A stretch of 64,000 nucleotides of DNA, taken from NCBI GenBank assembly GCA_036365455.1, contig JAWQUS010000008.1:13003501-13067500 (forward strand). The letters are read 5' to 3'. The translations under genes were made by a program, and so were the position numbers. Every line of letters begins with the position of its first letter. The first letter of the stretch is position 1. The stretch comes from Macrosoma leucophasiata (lineage: Eukaryota > Arthropoda > Insecta > Lepidoptera > Hedylidae). The notes below the pieces were generated by a model. That model was not told the DNA's origin. It saw only the letters and a program-made list of their open reading frames with translations, and made no database searches. Positions 47,696 through 58,396 of the stretch are shown here, in pieces.

Positions 47696-48401
47696 CAGTA
47701 CAAGAAATAATGCACGTCGAGTCTATGAAAGTGACAATCGGTTAGTTGCAGCTTCATAGTGCGTTAGGAGGCGTCCATAAATTACGTGAGATGTTTAAGG
47801 GGGATAGGGGATAGAGACAAATCTCATCCAATATTACGTTGGAGAGAAAGGAAGTGAAAAAAAATAAGTGATATTTGCCTAGATATCACGTAATTTTTTT
47901 TTCTGTGTAGATATTATTTTTTTATTCGCAATAGTTACGATTTAAGTATTCTATTGTTTAATATTTATTACACTACTTATAGCTATCAGCAATATTAATT
48001 ACTAGTCTTAACTAGTTGTAAATAAAAGTACGAAGCATTTTTTTTCTTTTTCAATAAAAAGTCCAACGCGTTTGCATAGGTACCCACATTTTGAAAAATC
48101 TCACGTGAGATTGGGGGACGGGGAAGAGGGGGTTGAATAAAATTTCACGACATCTCACAAGGAGGGAGGAAAGAAAAGAAAATTAAAAAAAAAAAACACC
48201 TTACGTAATTTATGGACGCTCCCTTATCTCTGCTGCACACTGCCTACGTAAGCATCCGTAGTCCGGTATTGGTAATAACTTGATCAAAATGATCGACAAA
48301 CGTCAAATAGGTAAGGTGTGAAAGAGATAACGCTCTACAGATCCGAAATAAGCCGACGTCTCTTCCTGAGGTCGATGTACACTATTTCTTGTTGGATACT
48401 G
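47696..48401. mobile_element. 245-bp MITE copy 2, split by a Harbinger-like insertion
   Basis: The left end CAGTACAAGAAATAATGCAC and right end GTACACTATTTCTTGTTGGA then TACTG are inverse copies. The inner sequence matches the reverse complement of 2633-2877 (CTGCCTACGTAAGCAT, ACTTGATCAAAA, CGTCAAATAGGTA, GAGATAACGCTCTACAGA, CCGAAATAAGCCGA). It is interrupted after TAGTGCGTTA (47766) and resumes at TTATCTCTG (48224). Confidence 0.8.
47767..48223. mobile_element. Harbinger-like TIR element, 457 bp, TTA duplication
   Basis: Ends GGAGGCGTCCATAAATTACG and CGTAATTTATGGACGCTCCC are inverse copies with one mismatch. TTA is duplicated outside (47764-47766, 48224-48226). Copy 1 of the host MITE has a single TTA at the matching point (reverse strand), so this is a true target-site duplication. 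Non-coding. Confidence 0.88.
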
Positions 48402-48420
48402 TAGGTACATTAGACAACAG

Positions 48421-48530
48421 CTAAGGTCTCAAGCATTTTGACCTCTAGGTTTTGAGTAGATGTTTAAGCTGCATCACTTAACATCCATATGAACTGAATG
48501 CTTGTTTGCCACTTTAGTTACATCAAAAAA
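48421..48530 (-). repeat. Dispersed SINE-like repeat, reverse orientation
   Basis: Reads CTAAGGTCTCAAGCATTTTG, ACCTCTAGGTTTTG, GATGTTTAAGCTGCATCACT, TGAACTGAATGCTTGTTTGC, the inverse of the SINE body at 41.1 kb with changes. Confidence 0.6.
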
Positions 48531-49535
48531 TGTCAATGAAAAACGTAAACTCAAGGTTCTTGTGTTTAATCTGCCACAGCTTGTTTCCATTACTCTCCTT
48601 TTTTCTTGGTACATAGTAGTAATAGTTCATTAATTTTAACTATTAAAGGTAATAAAAGATGTATTTGACTGTGAAACACTGTTGTAAGTACAGATTGTAC
48701 AGTCAGGGAATTCTCTGCCCATCCAAAATCAATCAAATATAGCTTTAATTACCATTGTATAAGGTACCCGTGTGATCAGCGGCCAGTCGCCTGATAGTAC
48801 ATAGGTATATTATATAACACAATATTGTCCTTTTAGGTCAGGGGGGGGGGGGGCAACCGCCTATCGAAATTATTGGTATCGACAACAGGCAGACACTCAC
48901 CTATTTTATGTTTTTTTAATTATTCAAGTTAATTGATATATTATGGAACAGGGGACATATTAATAAGTAGGTTGACATCAATTTGATAGGCAATTTAAGT
49001 GGAGTACATTGCTGTTTTTCTTAAATTTTGGTAATTATTGCATTATGTCAAAACAGCAATGTACAGCATGGTGTTCATGAAAGATATATTATAAACGGCT
49101 TATTAAATAGAACTCTTTTAAAGATTTAGCTTCAATGTCTTTTTTGTACTTGCATACTGAAAGGGTTTTAATGAAAATTTATAAAAGAAAATACCTAGTC
49201 AACTACATTTTACGTGTGTTATGTGCAACCACCAGACTCATTTTATCAGTATTTTTTAATACTGAAATTGACAAGATGTAATAAAGGACAATTGGAATAT
49301 TTCGGTACGGATAAGTTTCATTTAAAAATAGCTTCTTGTTAAACAATAATTACAAACACGACTTAACACGCATAATTATTGCCACTTCTAACCATTTACA
49401 ACAAAAATATATAAAATATTTTATACTAAGAATTTAAAAGCTAAATACTAATGTAAAAAGCTACAGACATAATTATTATGTAAAATGGAATACATATTAT
49501 TTAAATTAAAAACAAATTGTGTGTACAGTAAGTAC
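48531..49535 (-). other. Non-coding, includes probable ABHD13 3' UTR
   Basis: No exon. A run of 13 G occurs at 48841-48853. The part next to 49535 would be ABHD13 3' UTR; I cannot fix its end. Confidence 0.35.
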
Positions 49536-52500
49536 CTAAACTGTGTGTACCGTTGTATGCCCGATGGAGGGATTGTTGAGAACGTCGTCAAAGTAAGGCC
49601 CTGTGCCTTCAGGCAGAGCAGGCACGTTGGCCAAAAACTGTTGAATGGAGGTGTAATAATCTCTGCATGTCCAAGTGTCATCGTGCCCTCCGCCCGGCAT
49701 CACTGCTATCTTCTTGCAAATGGCGCCACATCTTATGTACAATTCTTTGGCCATTGCCGGAGGAACCAATGTGTCGTTTGACCCACAAATAATAAGTGTG
49801 GGCGATATTACATGCCCAATTTTCTTTATTGACATATACTGTAAACAATGATTGCAGTTCATTAATCAGTTATTACATAGGTAATTTATTATAATCATTT
49901 AACTTTACTCAGCAGTTCATCCCTACAAATATTACATGGTAATGAAAAATTCACTGTGTGTTGTGTAGGTTTTACTGGGCGTAGATTTCCAGTAATTGTA
50001 AAATCCTATTATCCAATAACAATAAAAAAATATATATATTCACCTTATTTTTATGACAGAATTGCGGGAGCCGCATCAAACACCTCCATTTTAGAATAAT
50101 TTGTGCCATATCAGGTATACTTGTGAAAGTATTTTCGATAACCAATGCCCATATTTTATTTCGATACTCTAATCTGGACGCCAAGTCTATGGCCACTGCA
50201 CCACCTGGACCACAAATAAAATATTTTTACACCAAAACTGGGAATCTGTAGACATTGCACATAATAAGCGCAATAAGCACAGTGCAAACATAATTTTAAA
50301 AGAAAATTTGTCAGTGGAAATTTTTCTTCCTCTATTAATAAAGATGTTATACTTAATAGGTTCACTATCAGAAAACCAGACACAATTGTTTTAACAATAG
50401 AACAGACTATATGTGGTCTATAAGACTGGGAACCCCTTAATAAAGTAAATAACATGTAGTGAAAAAAAAAACAGTGACATTTTTTCACACCTATTACCTA
50501 TCTAGAAACTGATAGGTAGAGACATACAGTCTTAATTCACCAGTTGTTTTATTGAGGACACATGTCAGGAAGCTATTTTATTTACTTTCATTGGGCACAT
50601 TACTAAACCTAGTTGAGCACTGGAAAATAATCTCTATTAGAAAATCCAAATTAACTCAATCCTGTGTTGGCCAGGAGTTCAAGCCATGACCTAGCTGCAG
50701 TGGTCATTGCCATTAATCCTCCAATAATTTACCAGTTATCATCATGCTTATATTATAAAATAACTAATACAAAATAATTACCTAAAGAGCGGCCAAACAC
50801 CATAATTTTACTGCGATCAATATCACTTCTTTGTAGAAGGAAATCAATGGCAGCTTGTGCATCAATATAAAGGCCGCGTTCTGAAGGACTCCCTTCAGAT
50901 AGTCCATAACCTCTGTACTCTACCATCAGAATATTGATGTTCAGCTTATGATAAAATCCACATACATTTGACAATCTGAAATGATAACAAAATTATGAGA
51001 ATACAAAATCTATGATGAAAAATCATTTTACAATGTGTTTCTGTATCTACAGCATTTTTTCAATGGGCCTATAAGTCAGTGTGATTTTTTCTTCGTTTTT
51101 TGTTTTTCATGTTATTTTGATGCTTGGTCCAATACAAATATGGTTCAAAATCTTTTTAATGGTCCTTTCATTTAACAGTGCCCAGGGCAAGACAACCTGC
51201 ATTGCCTTCCCCTCTCTATAAATATTATAGTTTTGTTCATTATATGCAAGAATAGGGAACAAGTTTAAAAGTGTGCTCTTCAACATTGCAGCAACTTCTA
51301 GCTACAAAACTTCCAAATGCGTAATAAATACCTAGCAGGATGAAGATCCTTGAAGACGAAAGTCTTTAACCAGTGCGTTTTACCGGTGATGACCTACGGT
51401 GCCGAGACGTGGTCTCTCACTATGGGTCTCGTACGAAAGCTCCAAGTCACTCAGCGGTCAATGGAGAGGGCTATGCTCGGCGTTTCCCTACTGGATCGAA
51501 TCAGAAATGAGGAGATCCGTAGGCGAACGAAAGTCGCTGACATAGCCAAGCAGATTTCCAAGCTGAAGTGGCAATGGGCAGGGCACATAGCTCGGAGAAC
51601 CGATAGCCGCTGGGGCAGAAAGGTTCTCGAGTGGAGACCACGTATCGGCAAACGCAGTGTAGGACGTCCACCTGAAAGATGGACCGACGACCTGATCAAG
51701 GCTCTGCAGCCTTGATCAGGTCGTCGTACCGTCAGGTCGTACCCGCTGGATGCACGTCGCTTCCGATCGGTCGGCATGGAGGTCCTTGGGGGAGGCCTAT
51801 GTTCAGCAGTGGACGTCTTATGGCTGATATGATCAGGATGAAGATAAAAACTTACTATAGGATTGCTGAAATTACAACTCGAATGATGACACATTCCTGA
51901 TTAAAAATGTTTCAGATAATCTATTGATACACTATTTTACAGACACACTACTAGCATGTAATTTAAGTCATTATCATTGACAAATATTTAAAAATCTGTT
52001 GTTATTTTGTACTTTTTTCGAATGGTTGTAGAAACATTTATTTTCATACAATTTTATAGATTAAACGAAACTATATGGAAACTGCCAGGAGGAATAATAT
52101 TTTACCAAATGAGAGATGTTTCATTATATGGCCTTATCTCACTGACTCCATGCAATAAACAATAATAAATTAGGTATATATGTTCAAATCAAAATAGGAG
52201 TGAAATGTAAGGAAATAAAGTAACAACCAGTTACTTTATTCTTTGGTTTGTTTAATATGATGTTTTGTTACATTATAATGATTGAAAATTTACCTTTGGC
52301 CCATGTTACCAGCATTACCATGAAAAAATATCATGGTTGGTTTATGATTACTATTTTCCATCTGCTTTACTAGAAACATGTGGATTTTAAATCCATCTTT
52401 GTTTGTAATTTTGACACTCTCATAGGATAATTTGTAATTACTTGGTTGTAAAACAAAAACTCTAGAATCTGGCGGGTCATTTGGATAATATAATAGCAGG

Positions 52501-52799
52501 TCTTGTGCGCTATATAATATACCTGAAAATTAATAACTTTTGAATAAAAAAACAGTACAAAAATGTTACGATACATTTTTTATATAACAATTTATTGTTA
52601 GCATCAAATACTGATAAAAAACAAATCAATTTAAGGTTACGTTAAAATTTAAAATAGTTCACTTACTCAATATTCCTAAGGAAAATACAGTGAATGCTAT
52701 AAAAAATCCATAGAACCAATATATAATTATGCTAGAAAACAACGTAAATGTGGGCACTACCCATAGCCTGTACAATATGACCCGAAGTATATGATACAT
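49536..52799 (-). CDS. ABHD13: ABHD13 (alpha/beta hydrolase domain-containing protein 13)
   Basis: Five exons (minus, 5' to 3'): 52799-52667, 52522-52294, 50975-50782, 50204-50044 and 49838-49536. All are GT-AG and in phase: 1020 nt, 339 residues, against about 337 in vertebrate ABHD13. Residues 1-45 begin MYHILRVILYRLW and contain an uninterrupted hydrophobic segment, a signal-anchor. The hydrolase fold shows FFHGNAGN (oxyanion loop, 110-117), VEYRGYGLSEG, the nucleophile elbow GRSLG with Ser184, Asp261 in CGSNDTLVPP and His291 in GGGHDDTW. The triad is complete. The glycine codon closing the elbow is split by intron 3. Family knowledge: a membrane-anchored serine hydrolase of the Bem46 group, physiological substrate unsettled. 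Intron 2 carries an RTE LINE fragment. A TATCGATA-rich palindrome lies 364 bp upstream of the ATG. Confidence 0.95.
51345..51827 (+). pseudogene. RTE-like LINE reverse-transcriptase C-terminus (5'-truncated)
   Basis: The frame reads KTKVFNQCVLPVMTYGAETW, LQVTQRSMERAMLGVSLLDR, AKQISKLKWQWAGHIARR and RSVGRPPERWTDDLIKA, the thumb and C-terminal tail of RTE-like reverse transcriptases. It is interrupted at 51704 by a foldback duplication. The normal tail then resumes in another frame (RWMHVASDRSAWRSLGEAYV, QQWTSYG, stop at 51825-51827). The catalytic YxDD part is absent, so this is a 5'-truncated insertion in ABHD13 intron 2, opposite in strand to the host gene. Confidence 0.85.
51685..51726. repeat. 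19-bp perfect hairpin from local inverted duplication
   Basis: CGACGACCTGATCAAGGCT (51685-51703), loop CTGC, then AGCCTTGATCAGGTCGTCG (51708-51726). The left arm is ordinary LINE coding sequence; the right arm is an inverted extra copy that breaks the reading frame. Confidence 0.95.
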
Positions 52800-53154
52800 G
52801 ACTTCATTTATTCTAAGCGATTTATTTAAAATTAGTAGGTATCATACTTTAATTTTGAAACAGCTTTTAAACTCAAAATTTCGTAGATCACTCATTACAT
52901 CGAAATACATTAATTTAAATGTGTGTAAAAATATTTCTAACGACGAAAGCTGAACTATCGATGAACTTTTCACAACACAAATTTTGGATAGGAACACATA
53001 TGTAAAACACTAATAAAGTTATACACAATCTTCCCATACTTCCCATTATAATACAGTTTATTAGATCATATTTTTAGTTAAAAAAATACTTGCGTTTACA
53101 TGGAATTTGATTTGGATTATTTGGATAGGGATTAGTGTTGTGTTGTTGCAATAG
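52800..53154 (-). promoter_or_regulatory. ABHD13 upstream region
   Basis: About 350 bp between the ABHD13 start codon and the TATCGATA palindrome must include the 5' UTR unless an upstream non-coding exon exists. No TATA box is obvious. AT-rich. Confidence 0.3.
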
Positions 53155-53510
53155 TAATAGTCTATCGATAGTATTGTGAACTATCGTGACCTCGAATAAA
53201 TAGTCGATAGCGCGATAGTACTATCGAAAATATCGCCATGCTCCAATACTATCGATACTATTGATAGTATCGATAGTTAAAAATAAGCAATACTAATTGA
53301 CAAAGATCGATACTACCGATACTATTGACTTTATTGACTATTGTTTATAACAATACTATCGATATTATTGATCTTTGGCAATAGTATTGCTTATTTTTGA
53401 CTATCGATAGTATCGATAGTATTGCAGCATTTCGATATTTTCGATAGTACTATCGCGCTATCGACTATTTTTCGAGGTCAACTATCGATAGCGCAACTAT
53501 CGACAGTTTA
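53155..53510. repeat. Large imperfect palindrome with seven TATCGATA octamers
   Basis: The left half (from GACCTCGAATAAATAGTCGA, 53188) is mirrored by the right half (to ACTATTTTTCGAGGTC, 53479), with arms about 140 bp long. Perfect TATCGATA octamers start at 53163, 53250, 53268, 53357, 53402, 53411 and 53483. TATCGATA is the Drosophila DNA-replication-related element bound by DREF. The structure also resembles a foldback transposon, so both readings are possible. Confidence 0.8.
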
Positions 53511-53810
53511 GCAACACTAAATAGGGATGTGTGTCTGGTGTCGGGATGTCAACCTGAGATTGGTTATCAGAAAATCGATTTTAAGACAAAAAATGTCGAC
53601 TATAAAAATTGATCTGTGACACTGGATCGAACCAGTGAATCGATTGTCCATCTAAGAGAATCGAGGTTCGATGTTTTTTTACAACCACAGTGAAATTAGT
53701 AAAATGCTTTGCAATGGTATACGTATTATTCTTAGACGTATTCACAGAGTACATTTTATCTAGACGTATTTATAGAAGTTCATGATTAGACATTTATGAC
53801 ATTACTTAGT

Positions 53811-54321
53811 AGACCTGAGTCGATCGCGAGCGATTGAATCACTTTGATTGAATCACGATCCAAAAACAAGTGATCGGGTCGTGACGTACAAAAAAAGTCG
53901 ATCATTTGGGTCCTTTGGGCCATTGGGTACTTTGTTTCTCGTGAACTCTATCACATTATGCATATAGTACACTTCAGTTTGTTTACAGTCTTATCGATCA
54001 AGCTCCCCTGCACCATGTCATCTAATTGTAAAATGTATGCTATATACCTATAAAGTTTAAGAATGAAATTATAGTGATAATTCATTGATATGTATTAAAA
54101 TTAAAAATAGCCAGCAACATAATGTGTGGATCGCAGTCTCGAGTCTCGCATCCTTATCAGATGGGTCTCGAATCACGAGAATCTTGAGCTACAGTATACG
54201 TTTGAGCGAAATCGAGTCGCGACCCAAATGACCCAAACGATCGAGTCATTTAGACTCGATTACCTTGTCGATGGGTCGCGATTGACCCGAATCCTGACGA
54301 AGGAGTGATCGACTCAGGTCT
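53811..54321. mobile_element. 511-bp TIR element with 10-bp target duplication
   Basis: Perfect 15-bp terminal inverted repeats, AGACCTGAGTCGATC / GATCGACTCAGGTCT. The decamer ATTACTTAGT stands directly outside both ends (53801-53810 and 54322-54331). The interior is rich in GATC/CGAGTC words with inverted GGGTC / GACCC themes and no transposase. A 9-11 bp duplication is the range for Mutator-like elements; assignment is inference. Confidence 0.88.
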
Positions 54322-54660
54322 ATTACTTAGTCAAAATTTTTTTTTTGTTATTATGGCATCGCTATTACGCATATTGCCAGTGTCAAGTAAAACGATATTT
54401 CGTATTTATTTCAGCAGCGTAAAAGTTAGTATAATATAGTCATCAAGTATAATATGTAAGTATTATGTATATAAGTTATCAAGTATAATATGTCAGTCAA
54501 GTGAGTTACAATAAAGTTATTCGAGTAAAGCGATGGCTACTTTACCAGAACAATAACAATGAAGTTTTGGAGGCAACCTGAAAGGTCGTGTTTTCGCACT
54601 GTTATTCTATTTCACTATACACGGGCACTGTAATTATACACGAACTTCGTCCTCCAGATT

Positions 54661-54761
54661 AGTAAGTATATATAGACAATGTACAGTCTCTCGCAGAGAC
54701 TGTCACTATTTACTATACCCAGATTATATAAACCTCCTTAGGTAACTCGTTACCTAATAAG
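54661..54761 (+). repeat. DIRS left inverted terminal repeat
   Basis: Begins AGTAAGTATATATAGACAAT and ends TTACCTAATAAG. It contains two small hairpins: ACAGTCTCT CGC AGAGACTGT (54683-54703) and AGGTAAC TC GTTACCT (54740-54755). Confidence 0.92.
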
Positions 54762-54762
54762 A

Positions 54763-55793
54763 ATGCACCAGAATTGTCTTTGGGACTTTTTCGCCGCATT
54801 CTGGTTTACAATGCATCAGAATAGTCAGCAGGACTATTTCGCCGCATTACCTGTAAACGGCTGTTTAGCCTTGTTTGAACCTATCCCATACAAATCTTAT
54901 ACCTTGCTCATATCTTTTACAGAACATGAAGAGCCCGCCGATGCGGACTCAATGGAGGTCATTGACGTCCACCCACCTTGCGCAGACAGCGAAGCTCCTG
55001 TTGCCAATGAAGGTAATAACGAACACGGACTAACGGACAATGTATCGTTACACATATTAGAAATATTGGGGGCAGACCCTTCCACTGTCACGGAATATTA
55101 ACGAGGACGTAGCCCACAGACTCGAACATGTGGCAACGTCGGGCTTAACCAAAGAAACCCGGAAAGAGCTAATTGGCAAATATTTAGTACCCTCCAATTG
55201 TGTTAAAATTATCGCGCCCGAACTTAACCCAGAAATCAAGGCGGCAGTGAATGAGGCAACGGTCAAACGAGACAAAGCGATGGAATTTAGACAAAAACAC
55301 ATCGCAGCTAGCATTTCGTGCCTAACCTACCTACTAACGAAACAGTTGAATGCCCAAGAAAAAGACCACGATTTGTTAAAAGGTCTTATGGATGCTAGTC
55401 AATTACTATGCGATGTTCAACACAGCTAGACGAAACTTCGCACTTTTTTCGGTAAAAAAGGACCTAAAAGATCATTTAGCTACAACTAAAATAGACAAAT
55501 TCTTGTTCGGCAAAGATCTGGCAGAGACTCTGAAAACAGCAAAAGCAGTTTCAAAATCCGTATCCGATCTAAAAATTAACGCTGCAAATAAGAAGCAGTC
55601 GAATACAAGAGCGAGAAGCCCGTCAAACAAATATTTAAACTGGAAGGCCAGGGCTGCAGGGCGCAAGCAGCCGGCGGGCCTTCCTCCGCGCCAGCAGCCA
55701 CACCAGGCGACCTTTGCGGCCACGACGCCGGGGCCGCGAGTAACATCATCGCGCAACTACACGCAACGAGCCAGGCACGCTCACCGCCGGTAA
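54763..55793 (+). pseudogene. DIRS gag-like ORF, frameshifted
   Basis: Three overlapping frames (54763-55101, 55130-55429, 55392-55793) read on from each other: an acidic N-terminal part, an alpha-helical middle (LTKETRKELIGKYLVPSNCV; HDLLKGLMDASQLLCDV) and a basic Arg/Gln/Pro-rich tail (KQPAGLPPRQQPHQATFAAT). Position ahead of RT and composition fit a DIRS gag. Frame breaks near 55105 and 55425. Confidence 0.6.
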
Positions 55794-55843
55794 ATACGGT
55801 ATGTCACGCTGGTAGACTTGCAAAATACCATGAACAGTGGTCT

Positions 55844-57383
55844 ATGATTACTGAAGACCCAAATATTCTTTCGTGGGTAAAAGGTTATAAAATACAGTTT
55901 AATGCTCCAGTTTTTCAATCAACTCCGCCTATGGAGAACAAATTTACGAAATTAGAGAAAATTCATGTATACGACTCTATACAACAGCTGCTATCCATTG
56001 GTGCGATTTCTAAATGTATACCGTGTGTCAATTCGTTTCTCCAATATTTTTAGTGCCTAAACCGAATGGCAAAATGAGATTTATATTGAATTTAAAAAGT
56101 TTAAATAAATTCATAGACACGAAACATTTTAAATTGGAAGATATACGTACAGCTCTAAAACTTATATCGTTGGACAGTTATGTTGCAACTTTAGATTTAA
56201 AAGACGCCTATTTTTCACTTAAAATGCACCCCGCCTCTAGAATGTACCTAAGATTTATTATAGATCACACACTGTACGAATTCAACGTTTTGCCATTTGG
56301 TATTTGCACCATACATTTTCACCAAAATGTTAAAACCTGCTATGAAACTATTGCGATCACGCGGTCTTGTGTCATCCATTTATCTAGATGATTTGTTTTT
56401 GACAGGTTATACATTTGAAGAATGTATTCAAAATATTAAATCTACCCAAATGTTGTTACAATCACTGGGGTTTATAATCAACGATGAAAAGAGTATAAAA
56501 TACCCTCAAAATGTTGTAGATATTTAGGCTACCTAATCAACACTCACTTATGGCAGATTAGCTTACCTACAGATAAACGATTATTAAGTCAGAATTACAA
56601 TACTTCAAAAAACTTAAACGTTGCAAAATAAGACGATTAGCTCAATTAATAGGGTTATTAATTTCTGCCTGCCCTGCTATTGAGTATGGTTGGTTATACA
56701 CCAAGCAATTAGAACGTTTTAAATTTATTTGCCTCAAAAATAATAGTGATTACGAAAATTATGTCTCACTGCCTGTAACATTATTACCTGATATTAATTA
56801 ATGGTTAAATAATATTGATCATTCTGTACATAGAATTAGGAATGACAATTATGTTTTGGAGATATTTTCTGACGCCTCAACAACTGGGTGGGGCGCCGTG
56901 TGTAATAAAGACACAGCGTGTGGGCGATGGTCCGATGTCGAATCATCCCTGCATATTAACACCTTAGAACTCTTAGCAGCATTCTTCGCCCTTAAGATAT
57001 TTGCCAAAAAATGTTTCAAATGTGAATTACTATTACGTATTGACAATACCACAGCCATAAGTTACATTAATCGTATGGGTGGTATACAATATCCTCACCT
57101 TACTAATATAACAAGAGATATATGGCAATGATGCGAACATAGTAGAATATTTGTAGTAGCTTCTTACATTAAATCAACAGAAAATGTGCTAGCAGATAAA
57201 GAGTCTAGGCGTTCTCATCCAGACACTGAATGGGAACTCTTAGATGACAGCTTCCAAAAATTAGTCGATATTTTCGGCATACCCTGTATAGATTTGTTCG
57301 CAAATAGGATTAATAAAAATGTAATGTATATGCGTCATGGCACAGGGATCCTGACGCCCTTACATACGATGCTTTTACTTTAG
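55844..57383 (+). pseudogene. DIRS reverse transcriptase-RNase H, frameshifted
   Basis: Reverse transcriptase motifs in order: FLVPKPNGKMRFILNLKSLN, ATLDLKDAYFSLKMHP, FNVLPFGI, and the catalytic box YLDD in SSIYLDDLFLTG (about 56380). RNase H motifs follow: FSDASTTGWGAV, INTLELLAAFFALK and RIDNTTAISYINRMGG. Then comes a DIRS-typical linker, FGIPCIDLFANRINKN. Frameshifts near 56035, 56315 and 56525, an in-frame stop near 56800 and a break after 57130. Not functional. Confidence 0.88.
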
Positions 57384-57656
57384 ATTGGTCTAAATATCCT
57401 TTATTTTATGCTTTTCCTCCAGTCGCCGTTATACTCAAATCCTTACGGAAAATCATATTTGATAAAGCTGAGGGTATCATGGTCGTGCCTTTCTGACCGA
57501 CTCAGCCATGGTACCCACTATTCACTAAATTAGTTGTGTCAAACATTGTTAAGCTAAATTGTAATGATTTTGTTATTCCTCATTGCAGGAATCGTCACAT
57601 GGCACCCCATACTACCCTGGTAGCCGCAATATTATCAAGTCGGCAATGCTGCAGCA

Positions 57657-58292
57657 ATGCGTCCCTTCGACCGCTATAGGCTAGAAAACACTTTGAAACA
57701 ATACGATGTTTGCCTAAAACGTTGGTACAATTTTTGTGTAAATAACAATGTTAACATGTTTGAACCATCGATTCCTATAGTTCTAGAATTTCTCACTAAA
57801 TTATTTAATGATGGTGCCCAATACGGTACCATCAACACTCATAGGGCTGCTCTTTCTTCATTAGTTGGGCCCCTATCAAAAGACCATAGAATTAGCAGAT
57901 TTTGTAAAGGTGTATACAGGCTAAGACCGCCGTTACCCCGGTACAATAGTACATGGGACGCAAGTGTAGTATTAAATTACTTAGCGGGTCTTTTCCCGAA
58001 TGAAAGTCTTTCTCTAGAATAACTTTCAAAAAAATGTGTAACTCTACTCGCTCTCGTGACGGCCCATAGAATACAGACACTATCCAAAATATGTACCGAT
58101 CAAATTATAATATCAAGTGATAAAATAATTATTAAAATAACAGAACTCATTAAAACTTTCAAAGTTGGAAAAAATTTACCAGTTCTGTATTTACCTTTTT
58201 TTCATGAAAAAGTAGAAATATGCCCGGCAAAAACTTTAATGTCATACATAGACAAAACTAAAAACTTAAGAAAATCAAATAAACTTACTTAA
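57657..58292 (+). pseudogene. DIRS tyrosine recombinase, C-terminally truncated
   Basis: The core-binding domain reads ENTLKQYDVCLKRWYNFCVN, IPIVLEFLTKLF, YGTINTHRAALSSL. After a stop near 58020 the catalytic domain begins: LLALVTAHRIQTLSKIC, with the first conserved Arg in TAHRIQT. The frame ends at 58292 (KTKNLRKSNKLT), four bases before the right terminal repeat. The HxxR box and the Tyr nucleophile expected about 100-150 residues later are missing. Confidence 0.8.
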
Positions 58293-58295
58293 CTT

Positions 58296-58396
58296 CTTAT
58301 TAGGTAACGAGTTACCTAAGGAGGTTTATATAATCTGGGTATAGTAAATAGTGACAGTCTCTGCGAGAGACTGTACATTGTCTATTTATACTTACT
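58296..58396 (-). repeat. DIRS right inverted terminal repeat
   Basis: CTTATTAGGTAACGAGTTAC through GTCTATTTATACTTACT. It is the inverse of the left repeat with about one difference (TATTTATA for TATATATA). Confidence 0.92.

Noticed and set aside
51451..51894. Minus-strand ORF of 147 codons in ABHD13 intron 2
   Set aside because: Antisense shadow of the LINE reverse-transcriptase C-terminus; the plus-strand frame has clear RTE motifs.
55472..55756. Minus-strand ORF over the DIRS gag tail
   Set aside because: GC-rich shadow of the gag-like basic tail on the plus strand.
54661..58396. LTR retrotransposon or integrated retrovirus
   Set aside because: The terminal repeats are inverted, not direct, no protease, integrase or envelope motif is present, and a tyrosine recombinase remnant follows RNase H. 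This is DIRS organisation.
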